Shown here one piece after another: positions 1 to 8,512 of a DNA stretch of 64,000 nucleotides. The DNA is taken from NCBI RefSeq assembly GCF_900290275.1, contig NZ_LT985323.1:882092-946091 (forward strand), written 5' to 3'. The stretch is from Prevotella merdae. GTDB lineage: Bacteria > Bacteroidota > Bacteroidia > Bacteroidales > Bacteroidaceae. A program made the translations under genes and the position numbers. The stretch's first letter is position 1. Every line of letters begins with the position of its first letter. The notes beneath the pieces are model-generated. The model did no database searches, was not told where the DNA came from, and was given only the letters and a program-made list of their open reading frames with translations.

Positions 1-53
1 CTTGTGCGATCTTTGGTTTACCTCTTCGACAGACCGATTCTACCTTTTTACAA

Positions 54-61
54 CAAAGGTA
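54..61 (-). promoter_or_regulatory. Possible leftward Bacteroidetes promoter element
   Basis: Read on the minus strand these bases are TACCTTTG, matching the -7 consensus TAnnTTTG. No good -33 partner is visible. It would serve a gene starting left of the window. Apart from this I see no gene in bases 1-248; the small plus-strand frame over 110-388 is the antisense of a gene remnant. Confidence 0.3.
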
Positions 62-248
62 CGAAACTGTCTTTAGCAATCATAGTTTTACCTTGATTAT
101 TTAGCCTAATTGCTTTCTTCTGCAAACTTAGAGTGTGGTCTGTGCGTTCTGTGGGAACTACAAGCAAAGGAGATACAAGTACAAGAGCTTCTCCCCGGTA
201 AACTGCAATTTACAATTCTATCACTCCAAATTCCGGATGAACCAAAAA

Positions 249-274
249 TAAGCGGAGGTTTTTGCCTCCGCTTA
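249..274. terminator. Bidirectional hairpin terminator
   Basis: A 9-10 bp stem (AAGCGGAGG / CCTCCGCTT) with a 6-nt loop lies just beyond the DUF4476 remnant and the Fic gene. It is flanked by A/T-rich tracts on both sides, so it could stop leftward transcripts and also act from the left. Confidence 0.65.
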
Positions 275-276
275 TT

Positions 277-360
277 TTATCTTGAATTTTTCATTATCTC
301 TCCAGCCTCCGACTTCTCGCTGTCGAATGTCAATACGTTGTATATGACGATGGCATTCTT
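277..360 (-). pseudogene. C-terminal remnant of a DUF4476 protein
   Basis: On the minus strand this stretch encodes IYNVLTFDSEKSEAGEI followed shortly by a stop. This is nearly identical to the last ~26 residues of the intact gene at 1367-2044, although the DNA differs at roughly one base in six. Two in-frame stops (TGA TAA) lie immediately upstream, so only the tail survives. It looks like a broken paralogue whose body has been lost where the Fic gene now sits. Confidence 0.8.
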
Positions 361-377
361 TTATCATGTCTTTGCCC

Positions 378-1280
378 TTAATATTTAATCTTAAAGTAAT
401 CGAGCAATATCTTGAAATTGTCTTGCGCTGTGAGACATGTATCAGTCAGATATTCAGGAATATGGTTCCATTCATGTAAGCCACGATAATAAAACATTTT
501 CAATTCATCAGTTACAATGAAAGGCACAATAGCATGATTGAGACATTCCTTAAACATTATAAGTCGTCCAACACGTCCGTTACCATCTTGGAAAGGGTGG
601 ATAGTTTCAAAACGATGGTGGAAGTCAAGAATATCCTCAAAAGCTATCATTTTCTTGCTTTTATAATTCCTCAGCAATTCACGAATAGTCTTGCCTACCA
701 ATTTAGGCTCTATTGTCTCAATGCCACCCACCTCATTTGGAAATCGTTTGTATTCGCCAACAGCAAACCACGACTTCGAAGCGTCTGACGTACCAGCTTT
801 CAACAACGCATGCAGTTGTTTTATCATAGCTTCCGTCAACGGTTCTTTTGCCTTGTCAATTATATAGTCGATACACCTAAAATGATTTGTAGTCTCAATA
901 ATATCATCAACTTTGACTGCTTCGTCAGAAATTCCTATAGTATTAGTTTCAAAAATATATCGAGTCTGTTCTTTTGTAAGTCGACTACCCTCAATATGAT
1001 TAGAGTTGTAAGTCATATCTATTTGTATACGATGATAGATGCCACCCTTCACCCCTCCTTCTTTTTGTTCTCTTAATGACTGAAGGAGTGGCGAAACACT
1101 GGTCCGTGAATTCTTTCTTTGAGGCAATGGCGCATCATTAGGAACGCTCCATGTCTTACCTATCAGTTGCGCACCCGAAATTTTTCCCTGCACACAATAG
1201 TTGCGCACGGTTCTTTCTGACAATCCATGCAAGTCGGCATATTCCTTCGTAGAGATGTATTCCATATATTTTATCGGCAT
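378..1280 (-). CDS. Fic family enzyme with N-terminal HTH
   Basis: A 300-residue Fic-domain protein. The catalytic motif HPFQDGNGRVGR (about residues 228-239) is intact, with the His and the Gly-Asn-Gly-Arg loop needed to transfer AMP from ATP to a target hydroxyl. A candidate inhibitory helix motif SNHIEG (S/TxxxE-G/N, about residues 93-98) precedes the domain, as in class II self-inhibited Fic proteins. Residues 6-45 form a MerR-like helix-turn-helix (STKEYADLHGLSERTVRNYC), suggesting the protein binds DNA. Target unknown. A second possible start lies five codons in (MEYIST). The gene stands alone, with a perfect palindrome over its presumed promoter and a DUF4476 remnant behind its stop, so it may be a recent arrival. 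A free-standing toxin is less likely because the inhibitory motif is present in cis. Confidence 0.92.
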   Translation of the reverse strand: MPIKYMEYISTKEYADLHGLSERTVRNYCVQGKISGAQLIGKTWSVPNDAPLPQRKNSRTSVSPLLQSLREQKEGGVKGGIYHRIQIDMTYNSNHIEGSRLTKEQTRYIFETNTIGISDEAVKVDDIIETTNHFRCIDYIIDKAKEPLTEAMIKQLHALLKAGTSDASKSWFAVGEYKRFPNEVGGIETIEPKLVGKTIRELLRNYKSKKMIAFEDILDFHHRFETIHPFQDGNGRVGRLIMFKECLNHAIVPFIVTDELKMFYYRGLHEWNHIPEYLTDTCLTAQDNFKILLDYFKIKY

Positions 1281-1301
1281 AAAAAGTGAGTAATAATATG
1301 C

Positions 1302-1349
1302 AAAAATAGCAGTTTTCTTGCCGATATCGGCAAGAAAACTGCTATTTTT
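1302..1349. repeat. 48-bp perfect palindrome upstream of fic
   Basis: An uninterrupted palindrome with no loop, centred on GATATC (1323-1328). Each 24-nt arm reads AAAAATAGCAGTTTTCTTGC then CGAT. It begins 21 bp upstream of the Fic start. On the minus strand 1301-1308 is TATTTTTG, a good -7 element for fic, so the palindrome covers the promoter. It could be an operator for the Fic protein's own HTH or, as RNA, a terminator between the DUF4476 gene and fic. Confidence 0.85.
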
Positions 1350-1366
1350 ACTAAAAAATCTCTGCG

Positions 1367-2044
1367 TTACTTATTGAGTCTTGAATTTCTTATAATCTCT
1401 CCAGCTTCCGACTTCTCACTATCGAATGTCAATACATTGTATATATCCGTAGCGTTATGCGGGTCGACAATATGTGGAGCCATCATACGGAGCACTTTTA
1501 GTTGCTTATCGCCAAAGGTGAATATCCTCATCATGCGGGCAGTCTGGGCACATGAATAGTAACAGCCGAGACTTGCCACTTGCAGCAAGTCGAACTTGTT
1601 GTCGTCGAAGCTTGCATTCTTCACCTTATTATATAATATTGAGAAAGAGGCATCGTCGAGACAATAGCCATAGCCTATTGGCACTTTAGGACCAACTAAT
1701 ACTCCTGCTCCTGCACCACAAGAAGGATGAGATGGAGGAGCAGGTTGTTGAATGTTGTCATCCACATAGCTCATATTATATGCAACAACCTTTCCGTTCA
1801 GGTCAAAGCCTACAACTATACGCTTGCTCTCGCCTGTTAAGACATTCATCTTGTAGAACTCCCATCTGTCGCCGTAAGCGTCGAAGCTTGTAAGCTTAGG
1901 CTGCCCCATTATTTCAATCACTTCTTGCTTGGTCATACCACGCTCTACTATCTTCTTAGTCTTTGCCGAAGCCGAGAGACATACGGCAAACATCATAAAG
2001 CTTGTGACAATAAGTGCCATCCATTCATTTCTCTTCATAAGCAA
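1367..2044 (-). CDS. Exported DUF4476 protein with SmpA/OmlA-like N-terminal module
   Basis: A 225-residue secreted protein of unknown function. Residues 1-28 are a signal peptide ending ASA-K. Residues ~32-95 (RGMTKQEVIEIMGQP, then a Trp-Glu-Phe strand) resemble the SmpA/OmlA fold used by BamE. The C-terminal ~90 residues (SFDDNKFDLLQVA, MAPHIVDPHNATDIYNVL) match the DUF4476 pattern of Bacteroidota. The middle is Pro/Gly-rich. I used the first ATG; a start two codons later is equally plausible. The gene is monocistronic, and its last 26 codons are duplicated at 277-360. Confidence 0.75.
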   Translation of the reverse strand: MLMKRNEWMALIVTSFMMFAVCLSASAKTKKIVERGMTKQEVIEIMGQPKLTSFDAYGDRWEFYKMNVLTGESKRIVVGFDLNGKVVAYNMSYVDDNIQQPAPPSHPSCGAGAGVLVGPKVPIGYGYCLDDASFSILYNKVKNASFDDNKFDLLQVASLGCYYSCAQTARMMRIFTFGDKQLKVLRMMAPHIVDPHNATDIYNVLTFDSEKSEAGEIIRNSRLNK

Positions 2045-2092
2045 TATTCGTTTTATTGAAAGTTATTATTTGCTTTATTTTTTTTATGCTTG

Positions 2093-2100
2093 CAAAAGTA
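2093..2100 (-). promoter_or_regulatory. Promoter -7 element for the DUF4476 gene
   Basis: The minus strand reads TACTTTTG, matching TAnnTTTG, 49 nt upstream of the start codon. No clear -33 box. The rest of 2101-2359 holds no gene; the only other structure is a short palindrome TTTCGCAAGCGAAA near 2250. Confidence 0.5.
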
Positions 2101-2359
2101 GCTTATTCATTTCGGACGGAATGGAGAAAATTCCCTATTAGTTGAGGGGAAAATCCCTAAAAACTATAATAGCTGTCACAAAAATAGATTTCACACGTTA
2201 TATATATGAAGACACTTTTTAAAGTGGACTCAATTTATAAATGACTTAAGTTTCGCAAGCGAAAGTAGTTATAGGAAGATAACTTGCTTCGCTCGTGAAG
2301 TTAATGGACAAATGTCCTATTATTTAAGCAATAAAGCTATTCATTAAAAATATTAAACA

Positions 2360-2638
2360 ATGAACAACTCGTTAAAAAATAAGATTGTCTACGAAACCAT
2401 AGATTTCGTAATCTTTTTAGTTGTCTTCTGCATAACAGAGGCTATCATCGACCTCGTTATGGGTTGGGACTTATGGAACCTTTCAAGCAGAACCACAAGT
2501 CAAGTAATGACTGTTATCTGCATAGCATGTGGCGTAAATGGCTTGGTGTTTACTTTTATAGGACGCTATCGCAGCAAGCGAAACCAAAAGAAGATTGACG
2601 AACAATACGGCAAGCTTTTTGACGAAGCTGGAATATAA
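2360..2638 (+). CDS. Small two-helix membrane protein
   Basis: A 92-residue protein I do not recognise. Two hydrophobic segments (about residues 15-35 and 48-68) are followed by a basic, charged tail (RYRSKRNQKKIDEQYGKLF), so both ends probably face the cytoplasm. It lies 36 bp upstream of an ECF sigma factor on the same strand and may belong to the same operon. No catalytic motif is visible. Confidence 0.6.
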   Translation: MNNSLKNKIVYETIDFVIFLVVFCITEAIIDLVMGWDLWNLSSRTTSQVMTVICIACGVNGLVFTFIGRYRSKRNQKKIDEQYGKLFDEAGI

Positions 2639-2674
2639 ATCCCGTGGATGTTTTAATAACGACATGAATGAACA

Positions 2675-3157
2675 ATGAAAAAGGACAACGTTCTAACAAT
2701 ATTCACCCGTATACGCCAACGTTTGCATAGCACAGCACGCAACATAGCCGGACAGAACAATGCTGACGACGTGTTGCAGGATGCGTTTTGCAAGCTATGG
2801 ACGCTTAAGAAATATCCAAACGACCAACAGCAAACCGAAAACATCACTAATTCCATAGTGAGAAATCTTAGTATCGACTATAGAAGGGCTGCCAACAGAA
2901 GCGTACAGTCGGACATTGACACCAACGACACAGACAACTCAAAAGAGCAGGACATTCGTGAGCTTTTTGATTCGGTGAAGAAAATCATAGATATTAAACT
3001 GAATGACACTCAACGCAATGTGCTGTGGCTGCGCGACTATGAAGGCTATTCGTTTGAGGAGATAGCCAAAAAGACTGGCAGGACAGAGGCAAATGTGAGA
3101 CAGATATTGTCAAGAGCACGCAAAGTTATTCGTGAAACATATAAAACAATTAACTAA
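2675..3157 (+). CDS. ECF-type RNA polymerase sigma-70 factor
   Basis: 160 residues, the usual ECF size. Region 2 covers about residues 10-75 (NADDVLQDAFCKLW is the region 2.2 core-binding helix; SIVRNLSIDYRRA follows). Region 4 is about residues 105-155, with the HTH EGYSFEEIAKKTGRTEANVRQILSRAR. It should redirect RNA polymerase to a small regulon. The next gene starts inside its stop codon (TAATG), so the two are translationally coupled, as is normal for an ECF factor and its anti-sigma partner. The signal is not evident. Confidence 0.9.
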   Translation: MKKDNVLTIFTRIRQRLHSTARNIAGQNNADDVLQDAFCKLWTLKKYPNDQQQTENITNSIVRNLSIDYRRAANRSVQSDIDTNDTDNSKEQDIRELFDSVKKIIDIKLNDTQRNVLWLRDYEGYSFEEIAKKTGRTEANVRQILSRARKVIRETYKTIN

Positions 3158-3453
3158 TGGCAAATAAAGATATACATAGCTTGATTGAGGGGTATTTTGA
3201 CGCTACTCTCAGCATAAAGGAGGAGGCCCTACTAAAACAATTGCTTGCCGAAACCCAAGAGGACACGGAGGATATACGCGAAGCAAAAGCCACAATGGGA
3301 CTGTTTGCCACAAAACGAAAGATTAGCAACAAGGTCCTTGCTGCCAAAACACCAAAGAAGAAATGGAATAAGCTGAAATATGCTGCCGCGATTGTTTTGG
3401 GAGTTTTACTTGACTTGTTTCTCGACATTGACGATTCTTCCAAGAAAATATAG
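3157..3453 (+). CDS. Short putative anti-sigma factor
   Basis: 98 residues, overlapping the sigma gene by one base. The first ~70 residues are charged and helical (IEGYFDATLSIKEEALLKQL), like the cytoplasmic sigma-binding segment of Bacteroidota anti-sigma factors. A single hydrophobic helix (AAAIVLGVLLDLFL) sits near the C-terminus. The protein ends about ten residues after it, so there is almost no periplasmic domain. No zinc-binding His/Cys motif. It may be naturally short or C-terminally truncated. The anti-sigma role is inferred from position and layout. Confidence 0.6.
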   Translation: MANKDIHSLIEGYFDATLSIKEEALLKQLLAETQEDTEDIREAKATMGLFATKRKISNKVLAAKTPKKKWNKLKYAAAIVLGVLLDLFLDIDDSSKKI

Positions 3454-3525
3454 GAACCTTTCTTTTAAAAACATAGGAGGTTGCGCGGTTTCCGCTCAAC
3501 ACGAGAGTAAAAACATAAAATAATA

Positions 3526-3900
3526 ATGGAAAAGGAACTGTATAAACATGAAATCCACATGGCTGTAGCCTTACTGCTCTGCCTGTGGTTCAAACTTGAC
3601 GCTGTAATAGAATATGGAATTGTGAACTCCTCATCTTTCCTTATTGCCAGTTGTATATTGCTGCTTGCAATCATATTAGGTAGAACATTATGGCTACTGC
3701 TTACCAACCACAAAAGGCTATGGGCAATAATGAAAGGTGTCTTCATGTCAAAAACATTCGACGCCATATCATCAGTAGCTTTCCTTATGCCACTGATATG
3801 CATAGAGAAATACAACGTCTACTTTGCATGTGCGTCGTGGGTGTTGGGAGATATTGTGTTGGTAGGGGCACTAGCCGTCATTCGGAGTTCCTTCAGTTAA
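3526..3900 (+). CDS. Small integral membrane protein, function unknown
   Basis: 124 residues, mostly hydrophobic, with about four membrane segments (residues ~10-27, 36-60, 77-95 and 100-120). No motif I can name. It follows the putative anti-sigma gene by 72 bp on the same strand, so it may be the last gene of the sigma cluster or a target of that system. Confidence 0.55.
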   Translation: MEKELYKHEIHMAVALLLCLWFKLDAVIEYGIVNSSSFLIASCILLLAIILGRTLWLLLTNHKRLWAIMKGVFMSKTFDAISSVAFLMPLICIEKYNVYFACASWVLGDIVLVGALAVIRSSFS

Positions 3901-3916
3901 ATCCCAAAAGGAAAAT

Positions 3917-3950
3917 TATTGTGGATTGTAAATAATTTTCTATAACTTTG
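3917..3950 (+). promoter_or_regulatory. Promoter for the patatin-like gene
   Basis: TTG at 3919-3921 and TAACTTTG at 3943-3950 are separated by 21 nt, a good Bacteroidetes promoter. It lies 31 nt before the start codon of the patatin-like gene. Confidence 0.65.
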
Positions 3951-3981
3951 TGGGCATCTATATAAAACGAAGGAAGAATAA

Positions 3982-4869
3982 ATGATGACAAAGAAATATA
4001 ACACCACACCACCCTCTGCGACTTCCGTAGGTCTTGTTCTTGAAGGCGGAGGTTTAAGAGCCATGTTCACAAGTGGAGTGCTTGATGTCTTTATGCAGAA
4101 CGGCATCAAGTTTGATGCTGCTGTAGGCGTTTCGGCTGGAGTATTGTTCGGCTGCAACTACAAGTCCAACCAGCCTGGCAGAGCGTTAAGATATAATATC
4201 AGATACAAGGACAATCCGGAGTATATGAGCTGGAGGTCGTTGTTCCGTACAGGCAATTATGTCAATGAGCATTTCTCCTATCATCTGCTGCCATACAAGT
4301 ACGACCCAGTGGATTTCCTTGCTTACCGAGAGAATCCAATGAGGTTCTATGCCGTATGTACGGATATAGACGAGGGTCGGCCCGTATATCATGAGATAGA
4401 TGATGCTGAAGGAATAGGATTGAGATGGATGCAGGCTTCTGCCTCAATGCCAGTGTTTGCACGTCCGGTGGAGATTGACGGGCGGCATTATCTTGACGGA
4501 GGAATAACCGACAGCATACCCTTGAAGTTTATTCAATCTAAAGGTTATAGAAGGAATGTGGTTATCCTGACACAGCCAGCCTACTACTACAAAAAGAAGG
4601 CGCATGTAGGACTGGCAATGAAGATGTTCTTGAAGGATTATCCCAAAGTGGCGGAACTGATGTCAATACGACATATCATGTACAACAACCAACTGGATTA
4701 TATCCACTCTGAATTTAAGAAGGGCGACACATTCATCATCTGTCCAGACGAAAAACTTGATATTGGCAGACTTAGTCTTAAAGAGGACAAGATGAGGAGG
4801 GTGTATGAAGCGGGAGTTAAAAAAGCCATGTCACTACTTCCACAGATAAAGGATTTTTTGGATATATAG
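3982..4869 (+). CDS. Patatin-like phospholipase (RssA/YjjU type)
   Basis: 295-residue lipid acyl hydrolase of the patatin superfamily. The oxyanion loop GLVLEGGGLRAMFTSG (about residues 12-27), the nucleophile elbow GVSAG (about 48-52, Gly-x-Ser-x-Gly) and the dyad Asp in DGG (about 173-175) are all present. No signal peptide, so it probably acts in the cytoplasm on membrane lipids or acylglycerols; the substrate is unknown. It has its own promoter. YjjU-like rather than type III effector-like because it lacks extra domains. Confidence 0.9.
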   Translation: MMTKKYNTTPPSATSVGLVLEGGGLRAMFTSGVLDVFMQNGIKFDAAVGVSAGVLFGCNYKSNQPGRALRYNIRYKDNPEYMSWRSLFRTGNYVNEHFSYHLLPYKYDPVDFLAYRENPMRFYAVCTDIDEGRPVYHEIDDAEGIGLRWMQASASMPVFARPVEIDGRHYLDGGITDSIPLKFIQSKGYRRNVVILTQPAYYYKKKAHVGLAMKMFLKDYPKVAELMSIRHIMYNNQLDYIHSEFKKGDTFIICPDEKLDIGRLSLKEDKMRRVYEAGVKKAMSLLPQIKDFLDI

Positions 4870-4903
4870 ATCTGCAATAGTATGCCCTATTAGAAAAAAT
4901 TTA

Positions 4904-4911
4904 TACCTTTG
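4904..4911 (+). promoter_or_regulatory. Promoter -7 element for the lipoprotein/barrel pair
   Basis: TACCTTTG, 41 nt before the lipoprotein start codon. No convincing -33 box. Confidence 0.5.
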
Positions 4912-4951
4912 TAGCGTTTTGTAATATATTAACGACTAAATACCCAAAATC

Positions 4952-6121
4952 ATGAAACACATTTGTTTCACAACCTTTACATTATGCTTGCTTGCCATCA
5001 TTATGCTGACATCATGCAGCGACGACCAAGCATTTACAGCACCTAAAGTATCACCCGATATAAATGTGCCAATTACTGGTTATTGGCAGATAGCAGGTGA
5101 AGACATTAATGGCGACGGTGCCATTCAAGGCATCGTAGTACATAATGACAATACTGTGACAGAATGGATGTATACCGACGTCCCAGACAATCCTTATAAA
5201 TTGGGATACAAGACGGGCAAGTGGAGTGTGAACGGCAACCACTATGAGATGCAACTACTCAAAGACTACGGCAAATACTACAACGTGACCGTGGCAGGAA
5301 ACGACAACCAAAAGATGTATCTCGCATATAACGGCAAGACATCTGTGGTGCCTTTCTACAGAGTCACGTCGCTGCCTGGCGATGGCGATAAGATGATAAA
5401 CGAACTTGAGGGCATGAAGATGTCGGGATTCAACATGACCGACTTCACGGGCTATTGGGAACAGGACAACGAGACTGGCTATGGATTCTACGTCGATAAG
5501 GAAGGCAACATCTCCGACATATCACAGATATTGTCTGATACAAAGCATCATTACGTGCAATATCATTCGGCTGAGATTGAACTGGACGACAACAACTGCA
5601 CAATTCTCTCATCAGGAATCAATTGGAATGTGTATGCCGTGAACAACAACTCATTGCTTGTCTTTGACAACGGCGACAACAATAATAGTGTGGAACACTT
5701 TGTGAAGAAAGACGTGCCCGAAGAGATGCTGAGGGCAGACGAGATAATGAAGACACCTGTGGCCGAATACATCTTGGGCAAGTGGGTAACCACACACTAT
5801 GCTTACATTGTGGATGGCAACAGCATCACGGATATTGACATCCAGAATGATGACAGCTGGAACTCGCAGTTCTACCACACTCTTGCTTTCATGGAAAACC
5901 ATAAAACGTATGAATGGGACAGATTTGGAAGTGTTGTTTTTGACCAATGGTTCACAATGGACGGTGACAACATAACTAAAACAGGAGACTTCAATGCACT
6001 CATTATACCTGGATACGGTTATACAGAAACCTGGACCATAAGCGACAAGGCAGAAGACAGCATGAAGCTCACACGCAAGCAGGGTAATACCACTGAAATA
6101 TATACTTACAACAGAAAATGA
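4952..6121 (+). CDS. Lipoprotein with three lipocalin-like repeats
   Basis: 389 residues with a lipoprotein signal peptide (lipobox LTSC, Cys ~22). After the signal there are three related segments, each opening with a Gly-Tyr/Lys-Trp strand (ITGYWQIAGEDINGDG, TGYWEQDNETGYGFY, LGKWVTTHYAYIVDG), a layout seen in lipocalin-like proteins of Bacteroidota. Function unknown. Its stop codon overlaps the start of the next gene (ATGA), so it is translated together with the outer-membrane barrel protein. Confidence 0.7.
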   Translation: MKHICFTTFTLCLLAIIMLTSCSDDQAFTAPKVSPDINVPITGYWQIAGEDINGDGAIQGIVVHNDNTVTEWMYTDVPDNPYKLGYKTGKWSVNGNHYEMQLLKDYGKYYNVTVAGNDNQKMYLAYNGKTSVVPFYRVTSLPGDGDKMINELEGMKMSGFNMTDFTGYWEQDNETGYGFYVDKEGNISDISQILSDTKHHYVQYHSAEIELDDNNCTILSSGINWNVYAVNNNSLLVFDNGDNNNSVEHFVKKDVPEEMLRADEIMKTPVAEYILGKWVTTHYAYIVDGNSITDIDIQNDDSWNSQFYHTLAFMENHKTYEWDRFGSVVFDQWFTMDGDNITKTGDFNALIIPGYGYTETWTISDKAEDSMKLTRKQGNTTEIYTYNRK

Positions 6122-6834
6122 ACACTATGAAAAATATCATATCAGCCGTTGTCATGTTGCTGCTGCCTATGTGGGCATCGGCTCAGAACGAAGGTCGCCG
6201 TGTGTCCATAATCCCACATGCAGGCGTAACTATATCCAAGATGGATGGCTCTGCACTTACGGCATCAAAGGAGTGGAAAGCAGGATACACGTTTGGAGTA
6301 AGCATGGAGATTCCTTTGTCTAAGTATTACTCATTGACAACGGGAGCCGACTTCAGTCTTATAGGCACTGGATTTAAGGAGCAGAAAGAGAAATACGCAT
6401 CTGCAAATGAAAAGCTTGACGTTACTTACGTATCCGTGCCTCTGCAAATAAAGGCTTACTTCCCGAGCGTGAAAGGACTGGCTGCCCATATAGGTGTGCA
6501 GGCAGGCTTGCTCGTCTCGGCAAAGGACAAGATTACCATACAAAGCATACGCACCATGAATCTCGGCGACGGCACATCATCGATGTATCTATGGGAGACG
6601 TACAAGGAGAAGAAGTCGGAGAATGTAAGCAGCAGCTTCCGCAACATCGTGGCAGGCATTCCCTTTGGTTTGAGTTATGAGTGGAGACACATAACTCTTG
6701 ATGCCTCATATTGCTTCGAATTCAGAAAGGCCATTAACCTAAAGTCAAACGACCCTTGGGTCAATATATCCGAATCTCCTTCGGCACGCAACCATGCTGT
6801 GTATATTACAGCAGGATATAAATTTACGCTATAA
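6118..6834 (+). CDS. Outer-membrane beta-barrel protein (PorT-like)
   Basis: 238 residues with a cleavable signal peptide (MLLLPMWASAQ). The body has alternating amphipathic strands, ends in an aromatic strand (ITAGYKFTL) and carries the GVSMEIPLSKYYSLTTGADF pattern of small outer-membrane beta-barrel (PorT/OmpA-barrel-like) proteins. The start overlaps the upstream lipoprotein gene by 4 bp. The two probably form a cell-surface pair; substrate unknown. Confidence 0.75.
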   Translation: MNTMKNIISAVVMLLLPMWASAQNEGRRVSIIPHAGVTISKMDGSALTASKEWKAGYTFGVSMEIPLSKYYSLTTGADFSLIGTGFKEQKEKYASANEKLDVTYVSVPLQIKAYFPSVKGLAAHIGVQAGLLVSAKDKITIQSIRTMNLGDGTSSMYLWETYKEKKSENVSSSFRNIVAGIPFGLSYEWRHITLDASYCFEFRKAINLKSNDPWVNISESPSARNHAVYITAGYKFTL

Positions 6835-6848
6835 GAGGAAGACGAACT

Positions 6849-8204
6849 TCATTCATTCATCTCGCGGTCGAGTCGGTCGCGCCACAGATACTTGCGAGTC
6901 TCATGTACGATGACACCATTAAGGAATATCAGCGAGAGGAGATTAGGGATTGCCATGAGGGCATTCATGCAGTCGGCTATGTTCCACACTATAGTAAGAT
7001 TGGCAACACTGCCGGCAAAGACGGCCAATATATAGAGCAAGCGGTAGGCGTGGGTCCATCGCTTGCCCTTGATATATTCCATCGCACGCTCACCATAATA
7101 TCCCCATCCGAGAATGGTGCTGAAGGCGAAAGTGAGCAGACCGAAACTTAATATGAATGGGCCAATGACGGGAATCTTTGAGAATGCCATCTTCGTTAGT
7201 TCGGCACCATTGCTGTAGTCGATGTCAGGATAGGCTATGATGCTGCTTACGATTACAAGTCCGGTAAGCGCGCATATCACTACTGTATCCCAAAATGTGC
7301 CGGTTGAAGAAACCAAAGCTTGGCGTACTGGATTCTTTGTGCGTGCAGCTGCTGCAACGATAGGTGCCGAACCAAGGCCCGACTCATTGCTGAACAGACC
7401 ACGTGCTATGCCATAGCGTGCAGCCATGATGACAGATGCTCCTGCAAAACCTCCGCCTGCTGCATTTGGTGAAAATGCCGAACATACTATCAGATTAAGT
7501 GCCGGAGCTACATAGCTGGCATTGATACATAATATATATATACATCCTACCACGTAAAGCAATGCCATAAAGGGGACGAGCATACTGCATACTTTAGAGA
7601 TGCTTCGCCCGCCACCTATGATTACCGCCGCTGCAAGAAGCATCAGTACACCACCAGACACCTCGGTGCTTATACCATACGAAGCGTGCATTATTGTGGA
7701 TATGGCATTGGCCTGTACCGTACAACCTATGCCAAATGCGGCAATAGCTGTAAATGCGGCAAATAGAATTCCCATCTTGCGCCAACCTAATCCACGCTCC
7801 AAAGTGTACATAGGGCCACCTTGCATCGTTCCTCTTTTTGATTTAACCCTATATTTTATAGCAAGCAATGCCTCGGAATATTTAGTTGAAATGCCGAACA
7901 CGCCAGTAAGCCAACACCAAAACACAGCTCCTGGACCGCCTAACGCCACAGCTGTAGCTACACCTATAATGTTTCCTGTACCAATAGTGGCTGCAAGAGC
8001 AGTGGCAAGAGCGCCAAACTGAGACACGTCACCCTTCTGTGACTTGTCGCGCTGTACGGAAAGACGTATAGCTGTAATAATCTTACGTTGCGGGAAACGC
8101 AGGCGTATGGTAAGAAAAATGTGGGTGCCAAGTAACAATATTATCATTGGCCAGCCCCATAGACACGAGCTGAGCGTGGCAAAGAAATCGTTGACGTTAT
8201 CCAT
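6849..8204 (-). CDS. Alanine/glycine:sodium symporter (AGCS family)
   Basis: 451-residue inner-membrane transporter with about 10-11 helices. Family signatures include FGALATALAATIGTGNIIGV (about residues 63-82), a GGPGAVFWCW segment and FSNESGLGSAPIVAAAA. The family imports alanine or glycine with Na+. Monocistronic and convergent with the upstream barrel gene, whose stop lies 14 bp from its own. Confidence 0.93.
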   Translation of the reverse strand: MDNVNDFFATLSSCLWGWPMIILLLGTHIFLTIRLRFPQRKIITAIRLSVQRDKSQKGDVSQFGALATALAATIGTGNIIGVATAVALGGPGAVFWCWLTGVFGISTKYSEALLAIKYRVKSKRGTMQGGPMYTLERGLGWRKMGILFAAFTAIAAFGIGCTVQANAISTIMHASYGISTEVSGGVLMLLAAAVIIGGGRSISKVCSMLVPFMALLYVVGCIYILCINASYVAPALNLIVCSAFSPNAAGGGFAGASVIMAARYGIARGLFSNESGLGSAPIVAAAARTKNPVRQALVSSTGTFWDTVVICALTGLVIVSSIIAYPDIDYSNGAELTKMAFSKIPVIGPFILSFGLLTFAFSTILGWGYYGERAMEYIKGKRWTHAYRLLYILAVFAGSVANLTIVWNIADCMNALMAIPNLLSLIFLNGVIVHETRKYLWRDRLDREMNE

Positions 8205-8290
8205 ATTGATGTGTTTGTGTTACTGTTCTGCGATTTTCAAAATATTACAATATGTTGTAAAACTACTACAAAATGTTTAATAAAACACTG

Positions 8291-8298
8291 CAAAGGTA
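8291..8298 (-). promoter_or_regulatory. Promoter -7 element for the AGCS symporter
   Basis: Minus strand TACCTTTG, 87 nt upstream of the start codon, giving a leader of about 80 nt. No strong -33 box. Confidence 0.5.
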
Positions 8299-8444
8299 AT
8301 AATTTTAAACCAATAAGATAAATAATAGGGCAAGAATATGTTTTAATATTGTTGATATAAACATATAAAGATGGCATATACGGCATTTGAAACAAATAAA
8401 ATGTTAAAAACAGTACCTTTTTTAAAATACAGCACATAAATTTC

Positions 8445-8473
8445 TTGTATATGGATTGTTCTTTGTATTTTTG
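8445..8473 (+). promoter_or_regulatory. Promoter for the TonB/radical SAM pair
   Basis: TTG at 8445-8447 and TATTTTTG at 8466-8473, 18 nt apart, followed 39 nt later by the chosen TonB start. It falls inside the longer open frame, which argues against an upstream start. Confidence 0.6.
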
Positions 8474-8512
8474 AAAAAATATAGAAGACCTAATAATATA
8501 AAACATCAATTT

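Noticed and set aside
110..388. 92-residue plus-strand gene
   Set aside because: It is antisense to a DUF4476 remnant and runs through a hairpin; no coding features.
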